Assembly: GCA_964195485.1 (NCBI GenBank)
Contig: CAXMPG010000099.1
Span: forward strand, 1 to 22,454
Length of the DNA: 22,454 nucleotides
Direction: 5' to 3'
From: CAJXZP01 sp964195485
Lineage (GTDB): Bacteria; Bacteroidota; Bacteroidia; Flavobacteriales_G; Salibacteraceae
The notes beneath the pieces are model-generated. The model had not been told where the DNA came from and ran no database searches. It was given only the letters and a program-made list of their open reading frames with translations. A program made the translations under genes and the position numbers. Positions 1 through 7,850 of this stretch are shown here, in pieces. Each line of letters starts with the position of its first letter. Position 1 is the first letter of the stretch.

Positions 1-650
1 CTAGAATTTGGAACAGCGGCATAAATGGCTTTCCAAGATTTCTGTTCGTCTTTAGCTGAAGTAATAAATACCGGACATTTCACTCCCTTGGCATAATCCA
101 CAATCTTTTTGTTATTGTACTGGAAGTATTCTCCGGGTGAAAAAGAAAGGATTCCAGTAATATCATTAGAAAAACTACTGCCTAAAATAAATACCAATGC
201 CGAAGAATATGAGCTACCCCAAATGATGATTTTTCTATTTGGATAATTCTTTTTAGCGTAATCTAATGTAGCTACCAAATCTGGATAAGCATCTGGATAT
301 TCTGTACCCAGTTTCGCCTTTTCCGCTTCCAAGTGGGTTTGATTTATTACACCGTTAACTTCTTTCCCCGAACGTTGATCAACCGCAATACAAGTATACC
401 CCATCTTTGCTAATTTTGGCGCAATTTGACGGTATTCACCACGACTGTAACGGGCTTGATGAAACAATAAAATTAGTGGTGAAGTATCTTTATCCGAGTT
501 TGCGGATTGATAAATATCAGCCGTAACGTTAATGTTATTAGCCGTTTTATAGGTGACTGTTTTACCTCCAAAATTGGTCTGTGCTGTTCCAATACATTGC
601 ATACCGAATACACCAATTAGCATTAATACACTTGCTTTTAAAATCTTCAT
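1..650 (-). CDS. Secreted alpha/beta hydrolase (dienelactone-hydrolase-like), 3' end cut by window edge
   Basis: The first 216 codons are visible; the rest lies beyond the left edge. An N-terminal signal peptide (residues ~1-23, MKILKASVLMLIGVFGMQ then CIGTAQ) points to export. The fold is suggested by the strand-rich LILLFHQA (59-66, oxyanion-hole region), the nucleophile elbow WGSSYSS (144-150, predicted Ser147) and the TSAKDE segment (198-203, likely acid Asp201). The elbow reads G-S-S-Y-S instead of the usual GxSxG. The catalytic His would lie outside the window. The ATG at 648-650 is preceded by an AT-rich leader without a Shine-Dalgarno sequence, normal for Bacteroidota. It lies 81 nt downstream of the LEA-like gene on the same strand. 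The substrate cannot be told; family members cleave small esters or lactones or act as peptidases. The family call is fairly sure, the function is not. Confidence 0.8.
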   Translation of the reverse strand, partial: MKILKASVLMLIGVFGMQCIGTAQTNFGGKTVTYKTANNINVTADIYQSANSDKDTSPLILLFHQARYSRGEYRQIAPKLAKMGYTCIAVDQRSGKEVNGVINQTHLEAEKAKLGTEYPDAYPDLVATLDYAKKNYPNRKIIIWGSSYSSALVFILGSSFSNDITGILSFSPGEYFQYNNKKIVDYAKGVKCPVFITSAKDEQKSWKAIYAAVPNS

Positions 651-731
651 TTTTTTGTGTTTTAATTTTTTGAGTATATGCTAGTAATTAGTTCAGAACA
701 GAGATATTAAATTGTGCTTTAATCTGCCTTC

Positions 732-1223
732 TTAAATGGCAAACTTTTGCAAATCATCCCAAGAAATAGGTTCTGAATGGCTCACGTTAATAGTTTTAGG
801 AAAAATACCCATTGCACCTTTCGCTTGGCCATTTAGATTTAAATTTAAATCGCCAGTTAACACTGCCAAACCTAATTGAGAAGCAATCTGCCCCATACTT
901 TTTTCTAAAACTAGATGCATTTTCAAGTTCACAGGATGATCCCCATTTGCAGGAACCACGGTTTTCTCCAGCAATTTAGCGGTACCTAAATGGTTCCCAT
1001 TTACCCCAATTTTTAAGTCCATTTCATTGACCTTTATCTTAACCCAATTGGGGTTACTAATAATTAAATCAAATTCAATGGTCCCCTCTCCTTCATCAAA
1101 ACTCTTAACTTCTAGCCCTTCAAAAGATTTAATATTCACCTCTTGTACACTGCAGGATGTTACAATTAGCCCTACCATAAATAGTAGCATGAAAAATACG
1201 AATCCTTTCTTTTCTTTTTGCAT
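732..1223 (-). CDS. LEA type 2 (LEA-14/WHy-domain) family lipoprotein
   Basis: A 163-aa protein with a lipoprotein signal: a hydrophobic stretch MLLFMVGLIVTSC, with Cys24 as the likely lipidated residue (V-T-S-C lipobox). The mature part begins with VQEVNIKSFEGLEVKSF and continues with an alternating beta pattern including IEFDLIISNPNWVKIKVNEM. The 'NPN' turn and the strand pattern are typical of the LEA-14/WHy immunoglobulin-like fold. In bacteria this fold occurs in small envelope proteins of poorly known function, linked in other systems to desiccation or stress protection. It lies between the hydrolase and NDH-2 genes on the same strand, 87 nt after the NDH-2 stop. No catalytic residues are expected. 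The family call rests on the fold pattern I recognise; the role is unknown. Confidence 0.75.
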   Translation of the reverse strand: MQKEKKGFVFFMLLFMVGLIVTSCSVQEVNIKSFEGLEVKSFDEGEGTIEFDLIISNPNWVKIKVNEMDLKIGVNGNHLGTAKLLEKTVVPANGDHPVNLKMHLVLEKSMGQIASQLGLAVLTGDLNLNLNGQAKGAMGIFPKTINVSHSEPISWDDLQKFAI

Positions 1224-1310
1224 ACGGCAAGAATACAGATTTACACGAAAGCCTGAAATTTTTACGGGTTAAAAAATGTTGCTATTTAGCTACTTAACCC
1301 AGTCCTTTCT

Positions 1311-2588
1311 TTAATCTTCCTGTGTGTTTCCAGTAAATTTTCGGATAATTAATCGGGTACCTTTATCGTAGAATATATAACTCCATACCCAGTTAATAAA
1401 TACCACCAAGCGACTTCTAAAATCTACCAACAGCATTAGATGCACAAACATCCACACTATCCAACCAATCCAGCCACCAAACTTTATAAAAGACAAATCA
1501 ACTACTGCTTTATTCCTTCCAATGGTAGCCATTGTTCCCATGTCACTATAGACAAAAGGCTCCATGTCTTTTCCTTTAGCTAGGGCGTTAAAATTACGGG
1601 CTAAATGCGCGCCTTGTTGCTCTGCAACAGATGCTAACATTGCATTTCCGTTTGGGTTTTCCTTTGTTTCGGTCTGGGCAATATCACCAATGGCATACAC
1701 CTCTTCCACTCCTTTTACTTGATTGATTTCTGATGTAAGAATACGCTGAGATCTTGATTTCTCCATCTTCAAACCTTTAGGTGAAGCACCCATTATACCC
1801 GCTGCCCAAATCAATGTTTTAGACTCAAAATCCTGTTTATTTGATTGCACCGTTCTTCCATCATAGTCTTTCACCATGGTGTTTAACCAAATTTGAATTC
1901 CTTGTTGTTTCAGGTATTTTTCAGCTTTTTCAGATGCCACAGCACTCATATTTGCCAGCACACGATCGTTTGCTTCAAGGATATGAATTTGCATTCTTCG
2001 AATATCTAGATCAGGATAATCGGCAGGTAAAATTTGCGACTTGAGTTCTGCCAACGCACCCGCTAATTCAATTCCTGTTGCACCCGCTCCTACGATAACA
2101 AAATTCATTAACCGTTCGCGCTCTGTTAGGTCGTTAGTATTTAAGGCTTCTTCAAAATTCTGGATAATTAAACTTCGTAAATTCAGTGCCTCTACTAAGC
2201 TTTTCATTGGCATAGCAAACTTCTCAATATTCTTCATCCCGAAGAAATTGGAAGTCGCTCCCGTGGCAATAATTAATGAATCATATTCCAAATCGCCAAT
2301 GGTAGTTTCCAACTTTTTCGCATCCGAATCTATGTGAAGCGTTTCCGCCATACGGAAGTAAAAGTTCTTTTTTCCTTTGAAAATTTTACGAATCGGATAT
2401 ACAATGGAATCGGGTTCAAGTCCGCTACTCGCAACCTGATACAGTAGGGGTTGAAAGGTGTGATAGTTGTTTTTATCTAACAACACCACTTGGTATTTTG
2501 AACTATCTATTTTCTTGCAAAAACGTAATCCTGCAAACCCGCTACCGATTACAACGATACGGGGCAAATCGATTTTTGGTATATTCAT
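1311..2588 (-). CDS. ndh: Type II NADH dehydrogenase (NDH-2), FAD-dependent NADH:quinone oxidoreductase
   Basis: A 425-aa flavoprotein expected to oxidise NADH on the cytoplasmic membrane face and reduce menaquinone without pumping protons. The FAD-binding dinucleotide fold is at residues 10-20 (RIVVIGSGFAG). It is followed by LLDKNNYHTFQPLLYQVA, a hallmark of NDH-2 proteins. The second (NADH) Rossmann motif is VIVGAGATGIELAGAL, and YAIGDIA is the second FAD-contact motif. The C-terminal segment, rich in Trp and aliphatic residues (GWIGWIVWMFVHLMLLV), would anchor the protein to the membrane. The frame stays open to 2639, but I place the start at ATG 2586-2588: a -7 box (TACATTTG, 2621-2628) lies between the two candidate starts, and the extra 17 residues look unlike the family N-terminus. 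It could feed the quinol pool used by the adjacent nrf operon but appears separately transcribed. Confidence 0.93.
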   Translation of the reverse strand: MNIPKIDLPRIVVIGSGFAGLRFCKKIDSSKYQVVLLDKNNYHTFQPLLYQVASSGLEPDSIVYPIRKIFKGKKNFYFRMAETLHIDSDAKKLETTIGDLEYDSLIIATGATSNFFGMKNIEKFAMPMKSLVEALNLRSLIIQNFEEALNTNDLTERERLMNFVIVGAGATGIELAGALAELKSQILPADYPDLDIRRMQIHILEANDRVLANMSAVASEKAEKYLKQQGIQIWLNTMVKDYDGRTVQSNKQDFESKTLIWAAGIMGASPKGLKMEKSRSQRILTSEINQVKGVEEVYAIGDIAQTETKENPNGNAMLASVAEQQGAHLARNFNALAKGKDMEPFVYSDMGTMATIGRNKAVVDLSFIKFGGWIGWIVWMFVHLMLLVDFRSRLVVFINWVWSYIFYDKGTRLIIRKFTGNTQED

Positions 2589-2620
2589 TATTGGTTTATA
2601 TTGATACCACTTTAACGCCT

Positions 2621-2628
2621 CAAATGTA
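2621..2628 (-). promoter_or_regulatory. Candidate Bacteroidota -7 promoter element of the NDH-2 gene
   Basis: On the minus strand the octamer is TACATTTG, an exact match to the Bacteroidota sigma-ABfr -7 consensus TAnnTTTG, 32 nt upstream of the chosen ATG at 2588. I do not see a convincing TTG -33 element at the usual 19-21 nt spacing, so this is a half-supported promoter. It argues against translation starting at the upstream in-frame ATG (2639). Confidence 0.5.
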
Positions 2629-2745
2629 AAATGAACCATTCATTTAGTGTGTCTCTAGGGCTACTTATTCCAATAATATTTGATTGACTACTTATCCTTA
2701 CTACCGTATTGATTTTCAGTTATTAGGAAGTGATTTTTTCATGCA

Positions 2746-2784
2746 AATACTTCTTTCATCGCTACAAGGAATGAAAGAAGTATT
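2746..2784 (-). terminator. Hairpin at the end of the nrf operon (possible terminator)
   Basis: A perfect 14-bp stem: AATACTTCTTTCAT (2746-2759) and ATGAAAGAAGTATT (2771-2784), with an 11-nt loop. It lies 16 nt downstream of the nrfJ-like stop codon and before the NDH-2 gene. There is no classical U-tract on the minus strand after the stem, so it could instead be an RNA-stabilising hairpin or a weak terminator. The dyad itself is certain; the function is inferred from position. Confidence 0.55.
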
Positions 2785-2800
2785 GGAACTATTAATTAAA

Positions 2801-3241
2801 CTACTCCTTTACTTTATACTGTAAATTAGAAGCAAACATAAGTTCATCAAAGGTATCGCCCAGCTCTTTACTTACGTAATTCTTAGTCACTAATTCCTTT
2901 TGGAATCGAACCTCATCACCCACTTGTGCCGTAGTTTGCTCTACCACAATCCAAAAGTCATTATGTTCTTCCCCTTCTACATGCTTATGTGCAGTAAGGT
3001 CTTCTTTTATCAAAATATACGTGTACGCAGCAGCATCTTTCACTTCTACTACCATTCCTTGGTAATACGGTTTGTTTAAATCTACTTCCGTATCATGTGG
3101 ATTCAAAATTGCCGGGTTTTCTTCTTTCGGTTGGTTTTGAGTCGCCTCATCACCTTCAAATTCTTGGTAACCATTTTCGGTATTACATTGTACCGAAAGG
3201 AGTGCAAGACAAATTACTGCTATAATATTTACTCTTTTCAT
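2801..3241 (-). CDS. nrfJ: NrfJ-like lipoprotein, last gene of the nrf operon
   Basis: A 146-aa protein with a lipoprotein signal (MKRVNIIAVICLALLSVQC, Cys19). A low-complexity acidic linker (about residues 20-55) leads into a small beta domain: GMVVEVKDAAAYTYILIKE, then DFWIVVEQTTAQVGDEVRF, then LVTKNYVSKELGDTFDELMF. The order 'V..v..A.sYTY..v', 'W.....t...vGd.V' and '..nf.SK.L...Fd.i.F' is the pattern I associate with NrfJ-related OB-fold-like proteins. These follow nrfI in nrfHAIJ operons and have no firmly known function. Its ATG overlaps the ccsBA stop (ATGA at 3238-3241), so the two are translationally coupled. An insertion in the middle (KEDLTAHKHVEGEEHN) carries two His and several acidic residues and could bind metal; that is inference. 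The NrfJ-like assignment is moderate. Confidence 0.65.
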   Translation of the reverse strand: MKRVNIIAVICLALLSVQCNTENGYQEFEGDEATQNQPKEENPAILNPHDTEVDLNKPYYQGMVVEVKDAAAYTYILIKEDLTAHKHVEGEEHNDFWIVVEQTTAQVGDEVRFQKELVTKNYVSKELGDTFDELMFASNLQYKVKE

Positions 3242-5640
3242 GATGATTTATTTTTATAAATTGTTCTTTTTCTAAAACTTAACCCTATTAATAATACGAT
3301 AAATGCAATCAAAATTTTTGCCCAATCAGGAAATGGAATTGGATCACCAGTAGCATATGAATGTAACCCTGTTAAGTAGTAATTAACCCCGTAATACGTC
3401 ATTAGAATAGCGAAAAAAGAAATAATAGACCCTATGGCAAATGCATAATTGGAATACCAGTTTTTTATTAATCTCAAGTGTAATAACATCGTATAAACAA
3501 TAATGGATATATAGGTCCATGTTTCTTTTGGATCCCAACCCCAATACCTTCCCCACGATTGATTAGCCCAAATACCACCCAAGAAATTACCTATGGTTAA
3601 CAAAATGATACCTAAGATTAAGGTAGCTTCATTGATGTAGGTTATGTTCTTAATATGCTCGTCTAAGTGCCTCTTGTTTTCATTTCTAAATACGTAAACC
3701 AATAAGGTTAGAATCCCTAATAAAAAAGAAACCCCAAAAAACCCATAGCTTGCTGTTATTACCGAAACATGCACACTTAACCAGTACGAATTCAACACCG
3801 GAACGATGGTTGTAATTTGAGGGTTTATCTCCCCCAAATACGCTGAAAATAAGAATACTCCAGCCATTATTAAGGATGCGCTTAACGCAATCATCGATTT
3901 TCTTAAAAAGAAAAATCCAGATATAACGGACGAAAATGCAATGTAAGTCATTGTTTCGTAGGTATTGCTTATCGGTGCATACCCTCCAATATACCATCTT
4001 ACCATAATGGCAATACTGTGTATTAAGAATAGTATAAATACGATACTATTTAACCCCTTTTTCATCGTAGGATTAAGGATTGTGTTATTAAAAATAGACA
4101 CTAAACTAAAGCCTAAAAACAACATCCCGAACAGTAAGTAGGCTAATGATAATTTGATAAAAACACCACTTTTATTATATGCTAATTCTACTTTCACATG
4201 ATTCTCTGTAGGAATTACTTTGGTACCATGTACTATTTGAAATGCTTTGATTTCAACAAGGTGTTTCTCTGCTTGCTCATAATTCCGATTAAAAACATGG
4301 TCTAAAAATTTTTGTGATTCAATCTGTAAGTCGGTATGATTCGTTTCCATAAATAGGGTGGCAAAATCTATCCATGTTTGCTTAGCGTCATTGGGCACTG
4401 GGAATATTTTGAACAGCATTCCTCTATTAGACATGAGCATGATATTTAATAGCTCATCTACTTGAATTAGGTCACGTTCAAACGTACCTCTTTTTGAAGG
4501 CACTAACTTATTGGCCAGTTTTGTTTCTTGGGTAAATTTAAACCTGCCATTTGGGTCAAAAAACGAATTAAAAGGGACTAACTTTTGATTATCGGGAACA
4601 CCTAGTAACGCTCTTAATTTAGGCGTTTTTACGCGTATTAAATTTACTTTATTCCATATTTTAGGTCGCGTAAATATTCCTAAAGCCACTTGGTTCGCGG
4701 TCATTCCATTCCAGGTATATTTACCCGTTAATTTACTCAGCACTTCTCTGTTTTGAGTGTCTAAGGGTTTCATTCTACCTGTGGGGCCTTGAACAATCAC
4801 TGCTCCAAATTCTTTTGCCAATTCAACAGAATTTGCTCTATGATCTTCTAAATATGTGGTGATATACTCACTGTAATCTTGATGTTGCGCAAGAGTTGAC
4901 TCATGTACGAATCCAATACCTAGAAACAAAATAATAGATGCGATTGGCATTTTCTTAATCTCTCGCATTAAGTATCTAATTCTAGATTTAGAATCAAACA
5001 AGGTGAGAATCAATCCTAAAAACAACATACCATAACCTAAGTAGGTTAATCCCATTCCAGGGTCTTTATTGACGGTAAGTACCGTTCCGTGTTCGTCATC
5101 ATCATAAGAGGATTGGAAAAATCGATATCCCCCGTAATTCAATGTGTTATTAGTGAATATTTGGGTTTCAATAAAAGTTTTATTTTCTGAGTCAGTCAAT
5201 GTCACATCTGATATAAACCCAGATTCTGATCGGCTACCTGGATATCTTGAAAGTGTGAATTTATTAAGGGTTAATTCAAAAGGAATTTGCTCAGGACCAT
5301 CGAAAGTAGAAATAACATTTACGGATTCTCCTTGCCTTATATGCATGGTTCCATCTACCCCTAAATAATGGGTAAACCCAGCACCAAGCAAAATCACTAT
5401 AAAGGCAAAGTGAAATATAAAACCTGATTTAGAAATTGTTTTCTTCTTTTGGAATAACACCAACAGCATATTAATGGATGCTAAAAGAAGTAGAACTTGA
5501 TACCACCAAGAAGTATAAATTACGGATTTGGCATATTCGTTTCCAAAATCATTTTCTAAAAAAGTACCCACACTTGCTCCTACCGCTAACAAAAGCAGCA
5601 AAAGAAATGAAGTGTAGTATGATCTTAATATTCGAACCAT
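3238..5640 (-). CDS. ccsBA: CcsBA fusion (NrfI-like) cytochrome c synthase, system II haem lyase
   Basis: An 800-aa polytopic membrane protein joining a CcsB/ResB-like N-terminal half to a CcsA-like C-terminal half. It exports haem and attaches it to CxxCH (and CxxCK) motifs of apocytochromes outside the membrane. The N-terminal half has TM helices around SYYTSFLLLLLLAVGASVGTF and the His-bearing FHFAFIVILLGAGFTH. A long extracytoplasmic domain spans roughly residues 250-490. The C-terminal half holds the WWD haem-binding signature WGRYWGWDPKETW (696-708), flanked by conserved His in HVSVITASYGFF and GLHSYATG (His760). The gene follows nrfA and precedes the nrfJ-like gene, as nrfI does in nrfHAIJ operons. 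NrfI in Wolinella is the dedicated lyase for the Lys-ligated haem of NrfA, so the same task is likely here. It is somewhat shorter than many Bacteroidota CcsBA proteins. A hairpin separates it from nrfA. Confidence 0.93.
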   Translation of the reverse strand: MVRILRSYYTSFLLLLLLAVGASVGTFLENDFGNEYAKSVIYTSWWYQVLLLLASINMLLVLFQKKKTISKSGFIFHFAFIVILLGAGFTHYLGVDGTMHIRQGESVNVISTFDGPEQIPFELTLNKFTLSRYPGSRSESGFISDVTLTDSENKTFIETQIFTNNTLNYGGYRFFQSSYDDDEHGTVLTVNKDPGMGLTYLGYGMLFLGLILTLFDSKSRIRYLMREIKKMPIASIILFLGIGFVHESTLAQHQDYSEYITTYLEDHRANSVELAKEFGAVIVQGPTGRMKPLDTQNREVLSKLTGKYTWNGMTANQVALGIFTRPKIWNKVNLIRVKTPKLRALLGVPDNQKLVPFNSFFDPNGRFKFTQETKLANKLVPSKRGTFERDLIQVDELLNIMLMSNRGMLFKIFPVPNDAKQTWIDFATLFMETNHTDLQIESQKFLDHVFNRNYEQAEKHLVEIKAFQIVHGTKVIPTENHVKVELAYNKSGVFIKLSLAYLLFGMLFLGFSLVSIFNNTILNPTMKKGLNSIVFILFLIHSIAIMVRWYIGGYAPISNTYETMTYIAFSSVISGFFFLRKSMIALSASLIMAGVFLFSAYLGEINPQITTIVPVLNSYWLSVHVSVITASYGFFGVSFLLGILTLLVYVFRNENKRHLDEHIKNITYINEATLILGIILLTIGNFLGGIWANQSWGRYWGWDPKETWTYISIIVYTMLLHLRLIKNWYSNYAFAIGSIISFFAILMTYYGVNYYLTGLHSYATGDPIPFPDWAKILIAFIVLLIGLSFRKRTIYKNKSS

Positions 5641-5692
5641 TTGTTGAACTAAAATATGGTAATCTATGAAATATCGTTATGCCATAACAAAC

Positions 5693-5727
5693 AAAAACCC
5701 TTTCCCCGTTAAGAGGAAAGAGTTTTT
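5693..5727 (-). terminator. Intra-operon terminator between nrfA and ccsBA
   Basis: Arms at 5693-5705 and 5715-5727 form a 13-position stem with one mismatch (AAAAACCCTTTCC against GGAAAGAGTTTTT) around a 9-nt loop. On the minus strand the stem ends in TTTTTGTTTGTT, a proper U-rich tail. It lies 23 nt after the nrfA stop and 53 nt before the ccsBA start. It would terminate or attenuate transcription after nrfA, leaving less message for the maturation genes. The A-run on the other side also gives a U-run in the plus direction, so it may work both ways. Confidence 0.8.
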
Positions 5728-5749
5728 GAATCTCCTAAAAAGCACTGTT

Positions 5750-7273
5750 TTAGTTTATTATATATGATGCATTTTCATCTGCTGATTCGACTCTAACTTT
5801 CATCTCTTCTGACCAAACACCACTTTGAACGGCTTGCTTATTCCATTCTTTTTCTAATGTGTTTTTAAATGCAAGTTTAGCATCAATCAAGTCCTGTAAT
5901 GGCACTCCTGCTAATCCTTGAGCTGCTTCTTTAGTCGAGAAATCAGGTGCTGAATAATTCATTACCCCTTTAGTCGCTAAAATGCCAACCAAAAGAACAC
6001 GTGCTTGCATCGCATAATCATTACCCACTGAAAGCAGTCTCAATGTTTCTTCTGGCGCATGAAAGAATGCTGGATGTGATGCTACGGCATAATCCCATCT
6101 CCATTGGCCTTTTCTAACCAAACTTCTTACTTCTACAAGTTCTTCATCCGTAGCTCCAACTTCCATTGCTTTCGCAATTTCTAAATGTGCTTTCGCTAAA
6201 TTATCCATCGCTAGTTCATGAAGCTGATCTTTTCTCACATATTTTTGAGAAACAATATCTTGAAGTTTTTCTTCACTTTCTCTATGACAAGGCATACAAG
6301 ATCTATCCATTGTATTTAATGGGTTTTGTAATTGGTGATCTGAATATTTCACAGAACCTTCTTGTGTATAAGGCATATGACAATCTGCACAAGAAACACC
6401 TTTTTGACCATGAATTCCAGTTAAAAACAACTCATAACCTGGGTGTTGTGTTTTTAATACCGGAACTTTAGAAATTTTATTTTTGAAATCAGTATGACCA
6501 ACTTCATCGTAATACTGCTCAGCACCTTCTGCCGTTAGACCATATTTCCAAGGAAGAGTAACCACTTTAGCGATTTGTTCTTTACCTGCTTTATCTGTGT
6601 ATTTTTCTTTTTTGAAATAATACTCTACGTGACATGATGCACAAACCAAGCTTCTTTTTACTTGATGAGTTGACTCCGCAAATGTAGGAAGTCCTGCAGC
6701 AATAAGTCCTCTATCTAAATGCGGTACATGAACTTCTAACATGGCAGTTTCATTGTTATGACAATTGTAACAACCAATCGTATTTTTTATTTCATTCCCG
6801 TATCTAGCCCATTTACCCGTAAAAAACTCGAGTTCACCATCTTCTTCCATTAGTCTTGGAACATCTGGAGATTTACACGTCCAACATGCAGTAGGCATTG
6901 GTCCTGTATTATCATCCTTAGGCGCACCCGTTCTTAATGAATTTGTATTGTCTTGAACCGCATAGAAGTGCCCTCTTGGCGCATTGTAATCCTTAGCAAA
7001 TCCGTACCCAGCAAAAAGTACCGAAAGTTGTGATTTGGTATCTAGCAAATCATGGATAGCATCACCTTCTTTAGTTTTAATCCAAGAACCGTATTGTCTG
7101 GGATAGTAACGCGCCCATTTTTCGTTATCCGCACGATCTTCAAAAGAAATTTCGGGAGTTTTATTAAGTTCTACCCGGTCATCTTCATTTTTCTTGATAT
7201 TACTCGTCAAGGCTACAATTGAAATAATTGCGATAACCAAAACTGGTAATATTACTTTATAATTAATCTTCAT
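5750..7273 (-). CDS. nrfA: Cytochrome c nitrite reductase, pentahaem NrfA (ammonia-forming)
   Basis: A 507-aa periplasmic enzyme reducing nitrite to ammonium with six electrons. The catalytic haem motif has the lysine form CWTCK (130-134); four further haem sites are CYNCH (168-172), CASCH (211-215), CADCH (295-299) and CMPCH (326-330). The expected active-site residues are present: Arg114 in LRTGAP, Lys134, Tyr218 in CHVEYYF and His277 in KTQHPGYE. The Ca-site residues Glu217, Lys274 and Gln276 are also in place. From memory these numbers coincide with the Wolinella succinogenes enzyme. The N-terminus has a hydrophobic segment (residues ~5-24) without a clear AxA cleavage site, so it may be a signal peptide or an anchor. 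nrfH lies 22 nt upstream, the usual partner arrangement. A terminator follows the gene. Very secure call. Confidence 0.98.
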   Translation of the reverse strand: MKINYKVILPVLVIAIISIVALTSNIKKNEDDRVELNKTPEISFEDRADNEKWARYYPRQYGSWIKTKEGDAIHDLLDTKSQLSVLFAGYGFAKDYNAPRGHFYAVQDNTNSLRTGAPKDDNTGPMPTACWTCKSPDVPRLMEEDGELEFFTGKWARYGNEIKNTIGCYNCHNNETAMLEVHVPHLDRGLIAAGLPTFAESTHQVKRSLVCASCHVEYYFKKEKYTDKAGKEQIAKVVTLPWKYGLTAEGAEQYYDEVGHTDFKNKISKVPVLKTQHPGYELFLTGIHGQKGVSCADCHMPYTQEGSVKYSDHQLQNPLNTMDRSCMPCHRESEEKLQDIVSQKYVRKDQLHELAMDNLAKAHLEIAKAMEVGATDEELVEVRSLVRKGQWRWDYAVASHPAFFHAPEETLRLLSVGNDYAMQARVLLVGILATKGVMNYSAPDFSTKEAAQGLAGVPLQDLIDAKLAFKNTLEKEWNKQAVQSGVWSEEMKVRVESADENASYIIN

Positions 7274-7295
7274 TTTACTATTTTTAAATTTCCTC

Positions 7296-7826
7296 TTAAT
7301 TAACTTCTTTTACTCCAAGATTAAATGGCGTAGTTGTCATTCCTCTAACCTTTCCGTGTGGCACAGACTGGTGACATTCCCAACATTTTCTACCACTTTC
7401 TACCCCGCTTTGATCGTCAAAATTGTGGTATTTATCTGCATTAGTCATCACCGTTGAGGCGATAGAACTATGACAAGAAATACAGTTTTTCTGAACTCTC
7501 TTAGCGCCATAATCACTTATTTTCAAAGCGTGATCATACGTGTTCATTGTAAACGCAACTGAGTGATTCCAACCATCTACAGACTTTGCCACATACTTTT
7601 CAATAAAGCTATCCGTAGGTAAATGGCACTCTACGCAGGTTGCCTCTCTAGCATGCGAACTATGCTGCCAAGTGGCATATTGGGTATTCATTACATGACA
7701 ATTGATACACGCCTTTGGGTCACTAGATAAATACGAAGGCATTTTAGAAGCATAAATAATATACCCAAAAACAACCACCGCAATTAAAGCGACTAGAATT
7801 GTTAATTTTTTTAGACTGAAAATCAT
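7296..7826 (-). CDS. nrfH: NrfH tetrahaem quinol dehydrogenase, membrane anchor of NrfA
   Basis: A 176-aa NapC/NirT/NrfH-family cytochrome that takes electrons from menaquinol and passes them to NrfA. One N-terminal TM helix (residues ~6-26, LKKLTILVALIAVVVFGYII) anchors it. The periplasmic part has four CxxCH sites: CINCH (40-44), followed by Met46 in the CxxCHxM arrangement typical of NrfH haem 1, then CVECH (64-68), CISCH (115-119) and CWECH (148-152). The length suits a four-haem NrfH. It sits 24 nt after the porin stop and 22 nt before nrfA, consistent with co-transcription. Confidence 0.97.
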   Translation of the reverse strand: MIFSLKKLTILVALIAVVVFGYIIYASKMPSYLSSDPKACINCHVMNTQYATWQHSSHAREATCVECHLPTDSFIEKYVAKSVDGWNHSVAFTMNTYDHALKISDYGAKRVQKNCISCHSSIASTVMTNADKYHNFDDQSGVESGRKCWECHQSVPHGKVRGMTTTPFNLGVKEVN

Positions 7827-7850
7827 GCTGATTATTGTTTATTTTAAAAC

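Noticed and set aside
1027..1272. Plus-strand 81-codon frame opposite the LEA-like lipoprotein gene
   Set aside because: Antisense to a gene with a clear lipoprotein signal and fold; low-complexity Ser-rich translation typical of a shadow frame.
3686..3997. Minus-strand 103-codon frame inside ccsBA
   Set aside because: It is an out-of-frame shadow of the clearly conserved CcsA half, with no recognisable features of its own.
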